A DNA stretch of 49,392 bases from assembly GCA_021808875.1 (NCBI GenBank), contig JAKBAU010000002.1:1-49392 (forward strand). Reading direction: 5' to 3'. The notes beneath the pieces are model-generated. The model was not told the origin of the DNA. It ran no database searches and saw nothing but the letters and a program-made list of their open reading frames with translations. Each line of letters starts with the position of its first letter. The first letter of the stretch is position 1. The stretch is from Pseudomonadota bacterium. Its GTDB lineage: Bacteria; Pseudomonadota; Alphaproteobacteria; Micropepsales; Micropepsaceae. A program made the position numbers and the translations under genes. Below, piece by piece: positions 33,596 through 40,358 of the stretch.

Positions 33596-33646
33596 CCGCT
33601 ACGGGCCGACCGTGAGCCTCTCTCTCGACCCTCAAACCCGCGACGG
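33596..33646 (-). promoter_or_regulatory. Shared 5' leader hairpin, copy D (before ArdC pseudogene)
   Basis: On the minus strand 33646-33637 pairs with 33605-33596 as ten positions including two G-U pairs and one C/A mismatch. The loop keeps GGTCGAGAGAGAG exactly (33630-33618). The conserved loop but weakened stem fits an element that decays together with its pseudogene. Confidence 0.6.
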
Positions 33647-33723
33647 CAAAGCCCGAGAACCGCTAGTCCCGAATTCGGAGGGCCGCATGATCACCGTTCG
33701 GGGCAGACATGTGGGCAAAAGCC

Positions 33724-33753
33724 GGTGTCCACGGTGGACACCATGTGGACACC
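33724..33753. repeat. Triple GTGGACACC repeat
   Basis: GGTGTCCAC (33724-33732) and GTGGACACC (33734-33742) form a 9 bp inverted repeat with a single spacer base. A second GTGGACACC follows at 33745-33753, spaced 11 bases from the first direct copy, about one helix turn. The pattern is that of a protein-binding site, at the island edge near the tRNA. Confidence 0.6.
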
Positions 33754-33757
33754 AAGG

Positions 33758-33791
33758 CTCAAAACAACAAAGGCCGCCTCGCGGCGACCTT
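33758..33791 (-). terminator. Rho-independent terminator downstream of tRNA-Gly
   Basis: On the minus strand AAGGTCGCC (33791-33783) and GGCGGCCTT (33778-33770) form a nine-pair stem, with one U-G, capped by a GCGA tetraloop and followed by TGTTGTTTTG. It lies 31 bases beyond the tRNA 3' end in the direction of transcription. Confidence 0.75.
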
Positions 33792-33822
33792 GTCATAATC
33801 ATCTGATTTTCTTGAAAAAAAC

Positions 33823-33897
33823 TGGAGCGGGCGAAGGGATTCGAACCCTCGACCCCAACCTTGGCAAGGTTGTGCTCTACCCCTGAGCTACGCCCGC
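33823..33897 (-). tRNA. tRNA-Gly (anticodon GCC)
   Basis: 75 bases including an encoded CCA end. The acceptor stem is GCGGGCG/CGCCCGC, the D arm GCTCAGGGGTAGAGC, the anticodon arm CCTTGCCAAGG with anticodon GCC, and the T arm GAGGGTTCGAATCCCTC. Its 3' end faces the accessory region, the usual orientation for an integration site of a tyrosine-integrase island. No second copy of the 3' end was seen in the window. Confidence 0.95.
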
Positions 33898-34023
33898 GCT
33901 CCGATCAGGAGGCGGGTTCTATGCGGGATCGTTCGGGAATGCAAGCGCCTTTCCGACAGCTTTTGCGATCTTTCTGCCGGGGTGTAGAAAGGTCCGAAAT
34001 ACGGTCCGGGGGAAGCGAGGCGT

Positions 34024-35370
34024 ATGCGCCAAATGACACTGGTGGGCTTCCTGCAAGCCCAGAACTGCAGCAACTTTGTCGGTTCATGGCGCCACCCCAA
34101 GGCCGCGCCGGATTTCACCTCGGCCGAATATTACCGCCGCATCGGGCGGACGCTGGAAGCGGGCAAATTCCATCTCGGGTTTTTCGACGACCGTCTGGCG
34201 ATGCCTGACCTGTTCGGCGGCGACCACGCCCAGACCGTCGCCAACGGCATCCGCTGCGTGAAGATGGATCCGGTCACCATCCTGACCGCCATGGGCATGG
34301 CCACCGAACGCCTCGGCCTGGGGGCAACTTATTCCACCACCTATTATGAACCGTTTCACGTCGCCCGCGTCTTCGCCACGCTGGACCTGATGACCGAAGG
34401 GCGCGCCGCCTGGAACGTCGTCACCTCCATGAACGACGGGGAGGCGCTGAATATGGGCCACCTGTCGCACGACGAACACGGCCGGCGCTACGACCGCGCC
34501 GATGAGTTCATGGAAGTGGTGATGGGCCACTGGGATACCTGGGAGGACGGCGCCATCGAGGCCAATCGCGAAACCGGTCTGTTCGCCCACCCGGAAAAGG
34601 TCCACCGCCTGGATTACAAGGGTGATTTCTTTCAATCGCGCGGCCCGTTCACCGTCCCCCGGTCGGCGCAAGGCCACCCCGTCCTGATCCAGGCCGGCCA
34701 GAGCGGGCGCGGACAACGGTTCGCTGCCAGATGGGCAGAGTGCATCTTCGTCAACTACCACGCGTTGGGTCAGGCGCAGCGGGACTACGCCTCCTTCAAG
34801 GCACAGGTGGCAGCCGCCGGCCGCGACCCGGAAAAGGTCTTCGTCTGCGCCGGCGTCTATACGGTCGTCGCGGAAACCCGCGCCGAAGCCGAAGATCAGG
34901 CGGCGTTCATAGATACCCTGCCGAAGGAAATCGACAGCCTGGCGCTGCTGTCGGAGGTGCTGAACTTCGATTTCGCGAAGCAGCCTATCGATAAGCCGTT
35001 CACCCGGGAGGAGATCGACTCCTGGACCGGCATGCAGGGGATGCGAGACCGGATCCGCCGCGAACTCGGCGACCGGCTGCCCACACCGCGCGATTTCATC
35101 GAAATCACCAAGCGGGGGACTTTCCATGATCACCCCCGGTTCGTGGGCAGCGCTAAGGACGTAGCGGACGGGTTGGAGGAATGGTTCTCCACCCGGGCGT
35201 GCGACGGGTTTGTGATCGCGGCGTCGCATGTGCCCGGGACGTATGAGGATTTCACCCGCCTGGTGGTGCCCGAACTGCAACGCCGGGGGCTGTTCCACCT
35301 GGACTATACCGGCAAGACCCTGCGGGAGAATCTGGGGCTGGAACGGCCGGCGGCGGGGGCGTGGCGTTAG
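34024..35370 (+). CDS. Flavin-dependent monooxygenase, NtaA/SnaA/DmoA family
   Basis: 448 residues of the luciferase-like (LLM) superfamily, in the nitrilotriacetate monooxygenase component A group: FLQAQNCSNFVGSWRHP start, FHLGFFDDRLAMPD, RLGLGATYSTTYYEPFHVAR, GRAAWNVVTSMNDGEALN and GPFTVPRSAQGHPVLIQAGQS. Such enzymes use FMNH2 from a separate reductase to oxidise aminopolycarboxylates, sulfur compounds or related substrates; the substrate here is not readable. No flavin reductase is adjacent. The start is supported by GGGGGAAGCGAGG. It is the first gene of the conserved chromosome side, beyond the tRNA. Confidence 0.9.
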   Translation: MRQMTLVGFLQAQNCSNFVGSWRHPKAAPDFTSAEYYRRIGRTLEAGKFHLGFFDDRLAMPDLFGGDHAQTVANGIRCVKMDPVTILTAMGMATERLGLGATYSTTYYEPFHVARVFATLDLMTEGRAAWNVVTSMNDGEALNMGHLSHDEHGRRYDRADEFMEVVMGHWDTWEDGAIEANRETGLFAHPEKVHRLDYKGDFFQSRGPFTVPRSAQGHPVLIQAGQSGRGQRFAARWAECIFVNYHALGQAQRDYASFKAQVAAAGRDPEKVFVCAGVYTVVAETRAEAEDQAAFIDTLPKEIDSLALLSEVLNFDFAKQPIDKPFTREEIDSWTGMQGMRDRIRRELGDRLPTPRDFIEITKRGTFHDHPRFVGSAKDVADGLEEWFSTRACDGFVIAASHVPGTYEDFTRLVVPELQRRGLFHLDYTGKTLRENLGLERPAAGAWR

Positions 35371-35445
35371 GCTGCCAAGGCGTCATACCGCCGGCGTGGC
35401 CGGGCGAGACCGGCCCGCTCAGCCGGTCAAATCCGCAGCGCGTGG

Positions 35446-36396
35446 TTACTTCCCCGCTTTCGCACGCGCCAACCGCCGGTTGGGCCGGCATACATCTTTT
35501 GCCAGACCGACCGCTTCCAGCAGTTTCACGAACCCGTAGATCAGGTCGATCTCCCACCAGCGATGCCCGTGACTGGCGGCGCGCGGGTCGGCGTGATGAT
35601 TGTTGTGCCACCCTTCGCCGCTGGTCAGAATGGCGACCAGCCAGTTGTTGCGGCTTTTCTCGCCCGTAGCATAGTTCTGGTAGCCGAACAGATGGGACAG
35701 GGAGTTCACCGACCAGGTGATGTGCCACACCGCCACGATGCGAAAGAACACACCCCAGACCAGCAGGCTGGTGCCGAACTGAACCGCCTGCCCGGGCGTG
35801 CCGCCGCCGATCAGCCTGGCACCGAAACCGGCGCCGAAAAATACCAGCCAGGAGGCGATAACGATGGTCGGGTACAGCAGCGTGCGTTCGAGCCGGCGGT
35901 AGAACGGATCGCGCAGAATGTCCTTGGCATAGCGGTCGTAGATGCCCAGGCGCGACAGATCGCCGTTTTTGACCAGCATCCAGCCGACATGGCCCCACAG
36001 AAACCCTGCCAGCGGGCTGTGCGGGTCGTCCTGCCGGTCGGAGTGTTCATGGTGCCGCCGATGCACCGCGACCCAGCGGGCCGGGGTGTCCTGCATGCAG
36101 CAGACGCCCAGGATGGCAAATCCGTATTCCAGCCATTTCGGGCAGACCAGACCGCGATGGGTCAGCAGCCGGTGAAAGCACAGGTTGATGCCCAGGCCGC
36201 CGAAGACATAGACACCGCCAACCGCCAGGATTACCCCGGTCCAACTGAAGCACCACGGCAGCAGTGCCAGCAATGCCAGTGCGTGATAAACGCCCACCGT
36301 GACCGCATAAGCCCAAACGATTTGTCTTGTATCGACCGCCGCGGGCCGCGGCAGCCGGTCTGGTGCGGCAACGGCCGCGGTATGGGTTGGACTCAC
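35446..36396 (-). CDS. Membrane fatty acid (acyl-CoA/acyl-lipid delta-9 type) desaturase
   Basis: 316 residues using the GTG at 36396, which has GAGG six bases upstream; an ATG at 36462 adds 22 residues without a clear site. Three histidine boxes carry the di-iron centre: HRLLTHR (75-81), HRRHHEHSD (112-120) and EGWHNNHH near 250. Four or more hydrophobic membrane segments lie between them. The protein introduces a double bond into membrane acyl chains. It stands alone and converges on the monooxygenase gene. Confidence 0.9.
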   Translation of the reverse strand: MSPTHTAAVAAPDRLPRPAAVDTRQIVWAYAVTVGVYHALALLALLPWCFSWTGVILAVGGVYVFGGLGINLCFHRLLTHRGLVCPKWLEYGFAILGVCCMQDTPARWVAVHRRHHEHSDRQDDPHSPLAGFLWGHVGWMLVKNGDLSRLGIYDRYAKDILRDPFYRRLERTLLYPTIVIASWLVFFGAGFGARLIGGGTPGQAVQFGTSLLVWGVFFRIVAVWHITWSVNSLSHLFGYQNYATGEKSRNNWLVAILTSGEGWHNNHHADPRAASHGHRWWEIDLIYGFVKLLEAVGLAKDVCRPNRRLARAKAGK

Positions 36397-36545
36397 GCAA
36401 ATCCTCTCGAGCGATTGCGGCAGACAAGCCGGTGTCTTTGGTTGTTCGTTCGGGTATCGCACGAACCGGGACGGCGCGGCGAGGTGTTAAACCGCCGCAA
36501 GTGCCTTCGATCAGGTTAAGTTTGTGTTGTGGAGCTGCCGGCCCG

Positions 36546-37196
36546 CTAAACCACCGGGGTCTCCACGATGTGCCGCCGGTACGCCGGCCGTTCGCACAGC
36601 CGGTCGTACCATGCCCGCAACACCGGCATGTCCGGTCGCATCAGCCCCTGGTAGTCGATGTTGAACCACCGATGCGCATGTACGCCCCAGGGAATGTCGC
36701 ACAGGGTGAAATCGTCGCCAGCGATGAATGGCCGGGTGTGCAACCCGGCTTCGACGATCCGCCACGCGGCGGCCGCATCCCCGATCGCGGCCGCGACGGC
36801 TGTCAGGTCGCGCTTATCCGCCGGCGTACGCACCAGTCCCCAGAACACCGTCGTCATCGGACGATTGAGCACCGTTTGCTGCGCATCCATCCAATGGTCG
36901 ATGTTCGCCCTGGCGCGGGCGTCGTCCGGCCACAGCGGCGTTCCCGATGCGTGAACCGTGGCGAGATAACGGCAGATCGCGTTGCTCTCCCACAGCGTAA
37001 ACTCTCCCTCCTGCAAGGTCGGCACCAGGCCCGTCGGATTCATCGCTCGGTATTCCGGTGTCCCGGTCTTGCCGAATGCGCCGCCCACGTCGATCCGTTC
37101 GAACGGAAGACCGAGTTCGCCCAGCGTCCACAGAACCTTCATCACGTTGCTGGACGTCGGGCGGCCCCAGACAATCCGGCCGGCAGTGTCAGTCAT
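36546..37196 (-). CDS. Glutathione S-transferase family protein
   Basis: 216 residues from the ATG at 37196, preceded by GGGGGACG; a longer frame to 37436 runs over the dsbB leader. The N-terminal thioredoxin-like domain has TSSNVMKVLWTLGELGLPFE, NPTGLVPTLQEGEFTLWESNAICRYL with the cis-Pro and the Glu-Ser pair that bind glutathione. A helical C-terminal domain follows (FIAGDDFTLCDIP, the N-capping box). The substrate is unknown. Divergent from dsbB. Confidence 0.9.
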   Translation of the reverse strand: MTDTAGRIVWGRPTSSNVMKVLWTLGELGLPFERIDVGGAFGKTGTPEYRAMNPTGLVPTLQEGEFTLWESNAICRYLATVHASGTPLWPDDARARANIDHWMDAQQTVLNRPMTTVFWGLVRTPADKRDLTAVAAAIGDAAAAWRIVEAGLHTRPFIAGDDFTLCDIPWGVHAHRWFNIDYQGLMRPDMPVLRAWYDRLCERPAYRRHIVETPVV

Positions 37197-37375
37197 TGGC
37201 GTCCCCCGTTTCACTGAAGCGACGCCAGAACCCGGCGTCCAGTCTGGATAACGAAAAATGCCGGATTCCCGCAAGAACAGATCGGCTGCCGCACCCCGGC
37301 TTCGCGGCCCTTGGCGGCCCTTGGCGTTCAACCGCCAACTTGCATCCGGCACGCAAGCGGGGCACACGGTCGCGC

Positions 37376-37870
37376 ATGCACCGTCTCTCTCCGCGCACCC
37401 TTGCCGTATTGGCTGCCCTCGGGGCGGCGGCGGCACTCGGGCTTGCCTTCGCCTCGGAAATCTGGGGCGAACTCGTGCCCTGTCCGCTGTGCCTGCTGGA
37501 ACGTTGGCCCTATCGAATCGTCATCGTGCTGGGGCTGGCCGCGGCCATTGCCCCGGCAAAATGGCTACGGCCGCTGCTGATGCTGGTGCTTTTGGGCTTC
37601 CTCGCCGATGCCGCCATCGCCGCGGTTCATGTCGGCGTGGAGTTCCGATGGTGGCCGAGCCCGCTGCCGGAATGTATGGCGCCGCATATTTCTGGCGCGT
37701 CGATCGCGCAGCGTCTGGCCTCGATGCCCGCGCGTCCGTCGAAGTCGTGCGAGGATCCCACGTTCCTGATTCCGGGGCTGCCGCTGTCGATGGCGGCGAT
37801 GAATATGCTCTATGCGGTGGGCGTTACGGCGGTTCTGGGCATCGGTTTGCGATACCGCCGCCGGCCGTGA
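37376..37870 (+). CDS. dsbB: Disulfide bond formation protein B
   Basis: 164 residues, four predicted membrane helices. The periplasmic redox pairs are Cys36-Cys39 (CPLC) in the first loop and Cys100 with Cys125 in the second, the DsbB pattern. It reoxidises DsbA and passes electrons to quinone, here possibly served by the cyo oxidase further on. Start ATG at 37376; the frame extends upstream but over the divergent transferase gene. Confidence 0.9.
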   Translation: MHRLSPRTLAVLAALGAAAALGLAFASEIWGELVPCPLCLLERWPYRIVIVLGLAAAIAPAKWLRPLLMLVLLGFLADAAIAAVHVGVEFRWWPSPLPECMAPHISGASIAQRLASMPARPSKSCEDPTFLIPGLPLSMAAMNMLYAVGVTAVLGIGLRYRRRP

Positions 37871-37968
37871 AGAAAACTTAACGGATCGCGATCTCGCCAC
37901 ATTTCGGGCGGTCTTTGGACGCGAAAGCATGGTTACTGCGCGGTCATGTCCTTTCCAATCCTGTCCCG

Positions 37969-38478
37969 ATGCGTTGGCTTTTCATGATCGCCCTCCTGGC
38001 CCGGGCGTTGCCGGCCCGTGCTCAGCCGCCAATTCCGCCCGCCTTGCTGGATTATGCCGGCAGTGCCCTGGGTGAAATGATCGACAGTGCCCGCCAGCAG
38101 GCGATCGCCGATGGGGTGCGGCCGATCCCGCCCGGTATCTATCGGTCGCTGCTGGGATACTTTCCCGCCGCGCTGCTGCAACGCTGCCGGTTCGCCGTGG
38201 GCAGCAGCCGGGCGCTGACGCTGCCGGCTCTGGCGTTTTCCTACGGCGATGCAACCGCGATCACTCTGGGCGACGTGGTGCTGTTCAAGTCCGAACGCGT
38301 CGCGGACAGCGACCTGAAGACCTGGGCGCATGAACTGACCCATGTGATGCAGTACCAGCGCTGGGGCATCGACGGCTTCGCGGAGCGCTATGTGCGCGAC
38401 AGTTCAGCGGTGGAGCAGGAGGCGATCGATAATGCCAACCGCTTTTCCGCATGGCTGCCCCTTGCCGGGCGGCATTGA
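37969..38478 (+). CDS. Secreted HELTH-motif protein (DUF4157-like)
   Basis: 169 residues from the ATG at 37969. The first 18 residues (MRWLFMIALLARALPARA) form a signal peptide ending in an ARA-Q cleavage site. HELTH at 121-125 is a zinc metallopeptidase-type motif, followed by MQYQRWG and a downstream acidic helix (AVEQEAIDNA). This arrangement is that of the DUF4157 family, often with unproven activity. The upstream TTG-based extension is unlikely. Confidence 0.75.
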   Translation: MRWLFMIALLARALPARAQPPIPPALLDYAGSALGEMIDSARQQAIADGVRPIPPGIYRSLLGYFPAALLQRCRFAVGSSRALTLPALAFSYGDATAITLGDVVLFKSERVADSDLKTWAHELTHVMQYQRWGIDGFAERYVRDSSAVEQEAIDNANRFSAWLPLAGRH

Positions 38479-38549
38479 ATGCAACCAGTTCCCAACTGCT
38501 TCGTTCCACTCCGGTGGCCAGATGGCCGCGCGCATATCAGGAGCGAACC

Positions 38550-38732
38550 ATGGACAAAAATCGGGTCGAAGGCGCCGCGCATCAGGCCAAGGGCGCGGTC
38601 AAGGAAGCGGCGGGCAAAGTGACTGGCGACAAGAAGACCCAAGCCGAGGGCGCCGCCGAGAAGGCGGCCGGCAAAGTTCAAAATGCCGCCGGCGGGGCAA
38701 AGGATGCCGCCAAGGAATGGACCAACCGGTAA
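38550..38732 (+). CDS. CsbD-like stress protein
   Basis: 60 residues from the ATG at 38550, with AGGAGC six bases upstream. Composition is nearly all Ala, Lys, Gly, Glu and Asp: MDKNRVEGAAHQAKGAVKEA, VTGDKKTQAEG and KDAAKEW, the CsbD repeat pattern. These are small, abundant, general-stress proteins of unclear function. It stands alone after the HELTH-motif gene. Confidence 0.85.
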   Translation: MDKNRVEGAAHQAKGAVKEAAGKVTGDKKTQAEGAAEKAAGKVQNAAGGAKDAAKEWTNR

Positions 38733-38769
38733 GCCCGATGGACGGGGCACGCTTTGGCGCGTGCCCCGT

Positions 38770-39231
38770 TCAGGCGCCGTCGAGAAAGCGCCTGACCGCC
38801 GGGATCTGTTTCATCGCCGCCAGTTCCACGGGCGACGGAAGTTGCGGCCGGTCGCGCTGCACGTTGACCATGCACAGAAAGCCCATCGGCACGCCGCCGG
38901 TCGCGCGAAACTGATGCCATGTCCAGGCGGGTATCGAGACCAGGTCGAACTGCTTCACGGCCCGCACCTCCTCTCCAACCATGCAGTCGCCGCTGCCGCG
39001 CAGAATCATCACCGCATGGGCATGTTCATGGCGCTCTAAAGTCGAGTAGCCGTTCGCGTCCATCTCGAAATACCGCAATTCGCACCCCAGCGTGTCCTCG
39101 TGGAACAGCACCTGGCGGGAGATGTCCTTGAACGGGGCGGACCCATCCTGCTTATAGGGTTGATGCGCGACCGCCTCCCACCGGAAGTCCTCGGTGACGG
39201 GGCGGAAATGCGGGGTCGGTTCGATGTCCAT
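38770..39231 (-). CDS. Cupin protein, partner of RuBisCO-like protein
   Basis: 153 residues, one cupin barrel. Metal ligands are probably His68 and His70 in ERHEHAHAVMILRG, a Glu/Asp nearby, and His106 in WTWHQFRA. It starts 26 bases after the stop of the RuBisCO-like gene and belongs to the same operon. In Rhodospirillum rubrum a RuBisCO-like isomerase and a cupin methylsulfurylase act together in the methylthioadenosine-isoprenoid shunt; this pairing resembles that, which makes a methanethiol-releasing cupin a reasonable guess (inference). Confidence 0.8.
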   Translation of the reverse strand: MDIEPTPHFRPVTEDFRWEAVAHQPYKQDGSAPFKDISRQVLFHEDTLGCELRYFEMDANGYSTLERHEHAHAVMILRGSGDCMVGEEVRAVKQFDLVSIPAWTWHQFRATGGVPMGFLCMVNVQRDRPQLPSPVELAAMKQIPAVRRFLDGA

Positions 39232-39257
39232 CTTCGTTACTCTTCGGTCGTCGCGCG

Positions 39258-40358
39258 TTACAGCGAAAATTCGCCTGCCGCTCGGGTAAAGCGTTCGGTT
39301 TCCTCGGTAATGTTCTCACCGGCGAGCAGCAGATTGCCACCGATCAGCAACATCGTGTCCTTGCCATAGAAATCAATGATTTCCTTGGTCCGCTCCAGCG
39401 TCATACCGCCGGCCGGCACCGGCAGGGCGGGTTTCATGCCATCGCCGGCGTGGCGCGCGTTGGCGGCCAGATCGCGGCAGGTTTCGCGGGAATAGCCGAA
39501 GCGGCCACCGTAGCCTGGGAAAATCACCGAATCCGCACCCAAAAGCGGGAACAGCTTGCCGATCAGCAGTTCGGGCGCGATCCGGGCGGCGCCGCCCATG
39601 CTGGGGTGGGCGAAAAACGCCAGGTCGGGGAACTCGCTCACCAGCGCCTGCATCGCGGGAAAGCCGCAGATCATCGGCGCCAGCATTGCGCAGTCCAGGC
39701 CTTCATCACGGGCCAGCGCCGCCCGGGCGCGCATCTGGTCCAGGTTGCCGGTCAGGCTGGGAATATAGCGCGTCGGATGGCCGGTGGACCGCACGCCCCT
39801 TGCCACCGCCGCCGCACACGCGCTGACCCGGTCAGCGAACCGGGAGTAGGACTGATCGGCAAGTCCATGATCGTCCTTGATGAAATCCAGCCCGCCGCGC
39901 GTCAGGTGTTCGGCCAGGGTTGCAAGGTCCACGGCTGGCAAGCCCTGCGGCTTCAACGCCGATCCGGTCAGCGCCCGGTGATGCAATTTCAGGCGAAACC
40001 GCAGTCCCGCGATTCCGTGGCGCGGGCCACCGAACAGTTGGGTCAGGCTCTCCGGAAGCGCCACATCCTTCAGGATAACGTCTTCATGCAGCGACGTGTT
40101 GCCGAACAGCATGTTCAGCAACTGCCCGGCGTCCTGCCCAACAGTCGCGGTGGCCAGGCCAATGCCCACCGCGAACACGCCGTTGCCCAGATCCCGGATA
40201 TCTTCGACGGAGCCGACGATATCCGACAGCACCATCTCGTCGCGGATCGCCGCCAGCGGCATCTCGACGCTTTGCTCGACGGCGATGCCTTGGGCGCGGG
40301 CCTCGATATCCGCGGCGGTGCCGCGGACATGGTAGGTGACGGTGAAGCGTTCGCTCAT
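39258..40358 (-). CDS. RuBisCO-like protein (form IV)
   Basis: 366 residues from the ATG at 40358; a long upstream frame overlaps the acyl-CoA synthetase and is not coding. SALKPQGL holds the catalytic-lysine position (Lys136) and GGLDFIKDDHGLADQ (155-169) is the carbamylation/metal site, but with KDDH where true RuBisCO has KDDE. FAHPSMGGA, PGYGGRFGY and PVPAGGM follow. It is therefore a form IV protein, similar in this site to the DeepYkr/R. rubrum group that isomerises methylthioribulose 1-phosphate, and not a carboxylase. The ATG overlaps the synthetase stop as ATGA and the cupin follows. Confidence 0.88.
   Translation of the reverse strand: MSERFTVTYHVRGTAADIEARAQGIAVEQSVEMPLAAIRDEMVLSDIVGSVEDIRDLGNGVFAVGIGLATATVGQDAGQLLNMLFGNTSLHEDVILKDVALPESLTQLFGGPRHGIAGLRFRLKLHHRALTGSALKPQGLPAVDLATLAEHLTRGGLDFIKDDHGLADQSYSRFADRVSACAAAVARGVRSTGHPTRYIPSLTGNLDQMRARAALARDEGLDCAMLAPMICGFPAMQALVSEFPDLAFFAHPSMGGAARIAPELLIGKLFPLLGADSVIFPGYGGRFGYSRETCRDLAANARHAGDGMKPALPVPAGGMTLERTKEIIDFYGKDTMLLIGGNLLLAGENITEETERFTRAAGEFSL

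Noticed and set aside
34084..35298. 404-residue minus-strand frame over the monooxygenase gene
   Set aside because: Shadow of the plus-strand LLM monooxygenase, which has family motifs over its whole length and a good start.
39258..40358. True RuBisCO large subunit (carbon fixation)
   Set aside because: Too short (366 residues), KDDH in place of KDDE, and no small subunit or phosphoribulokinase nearby.
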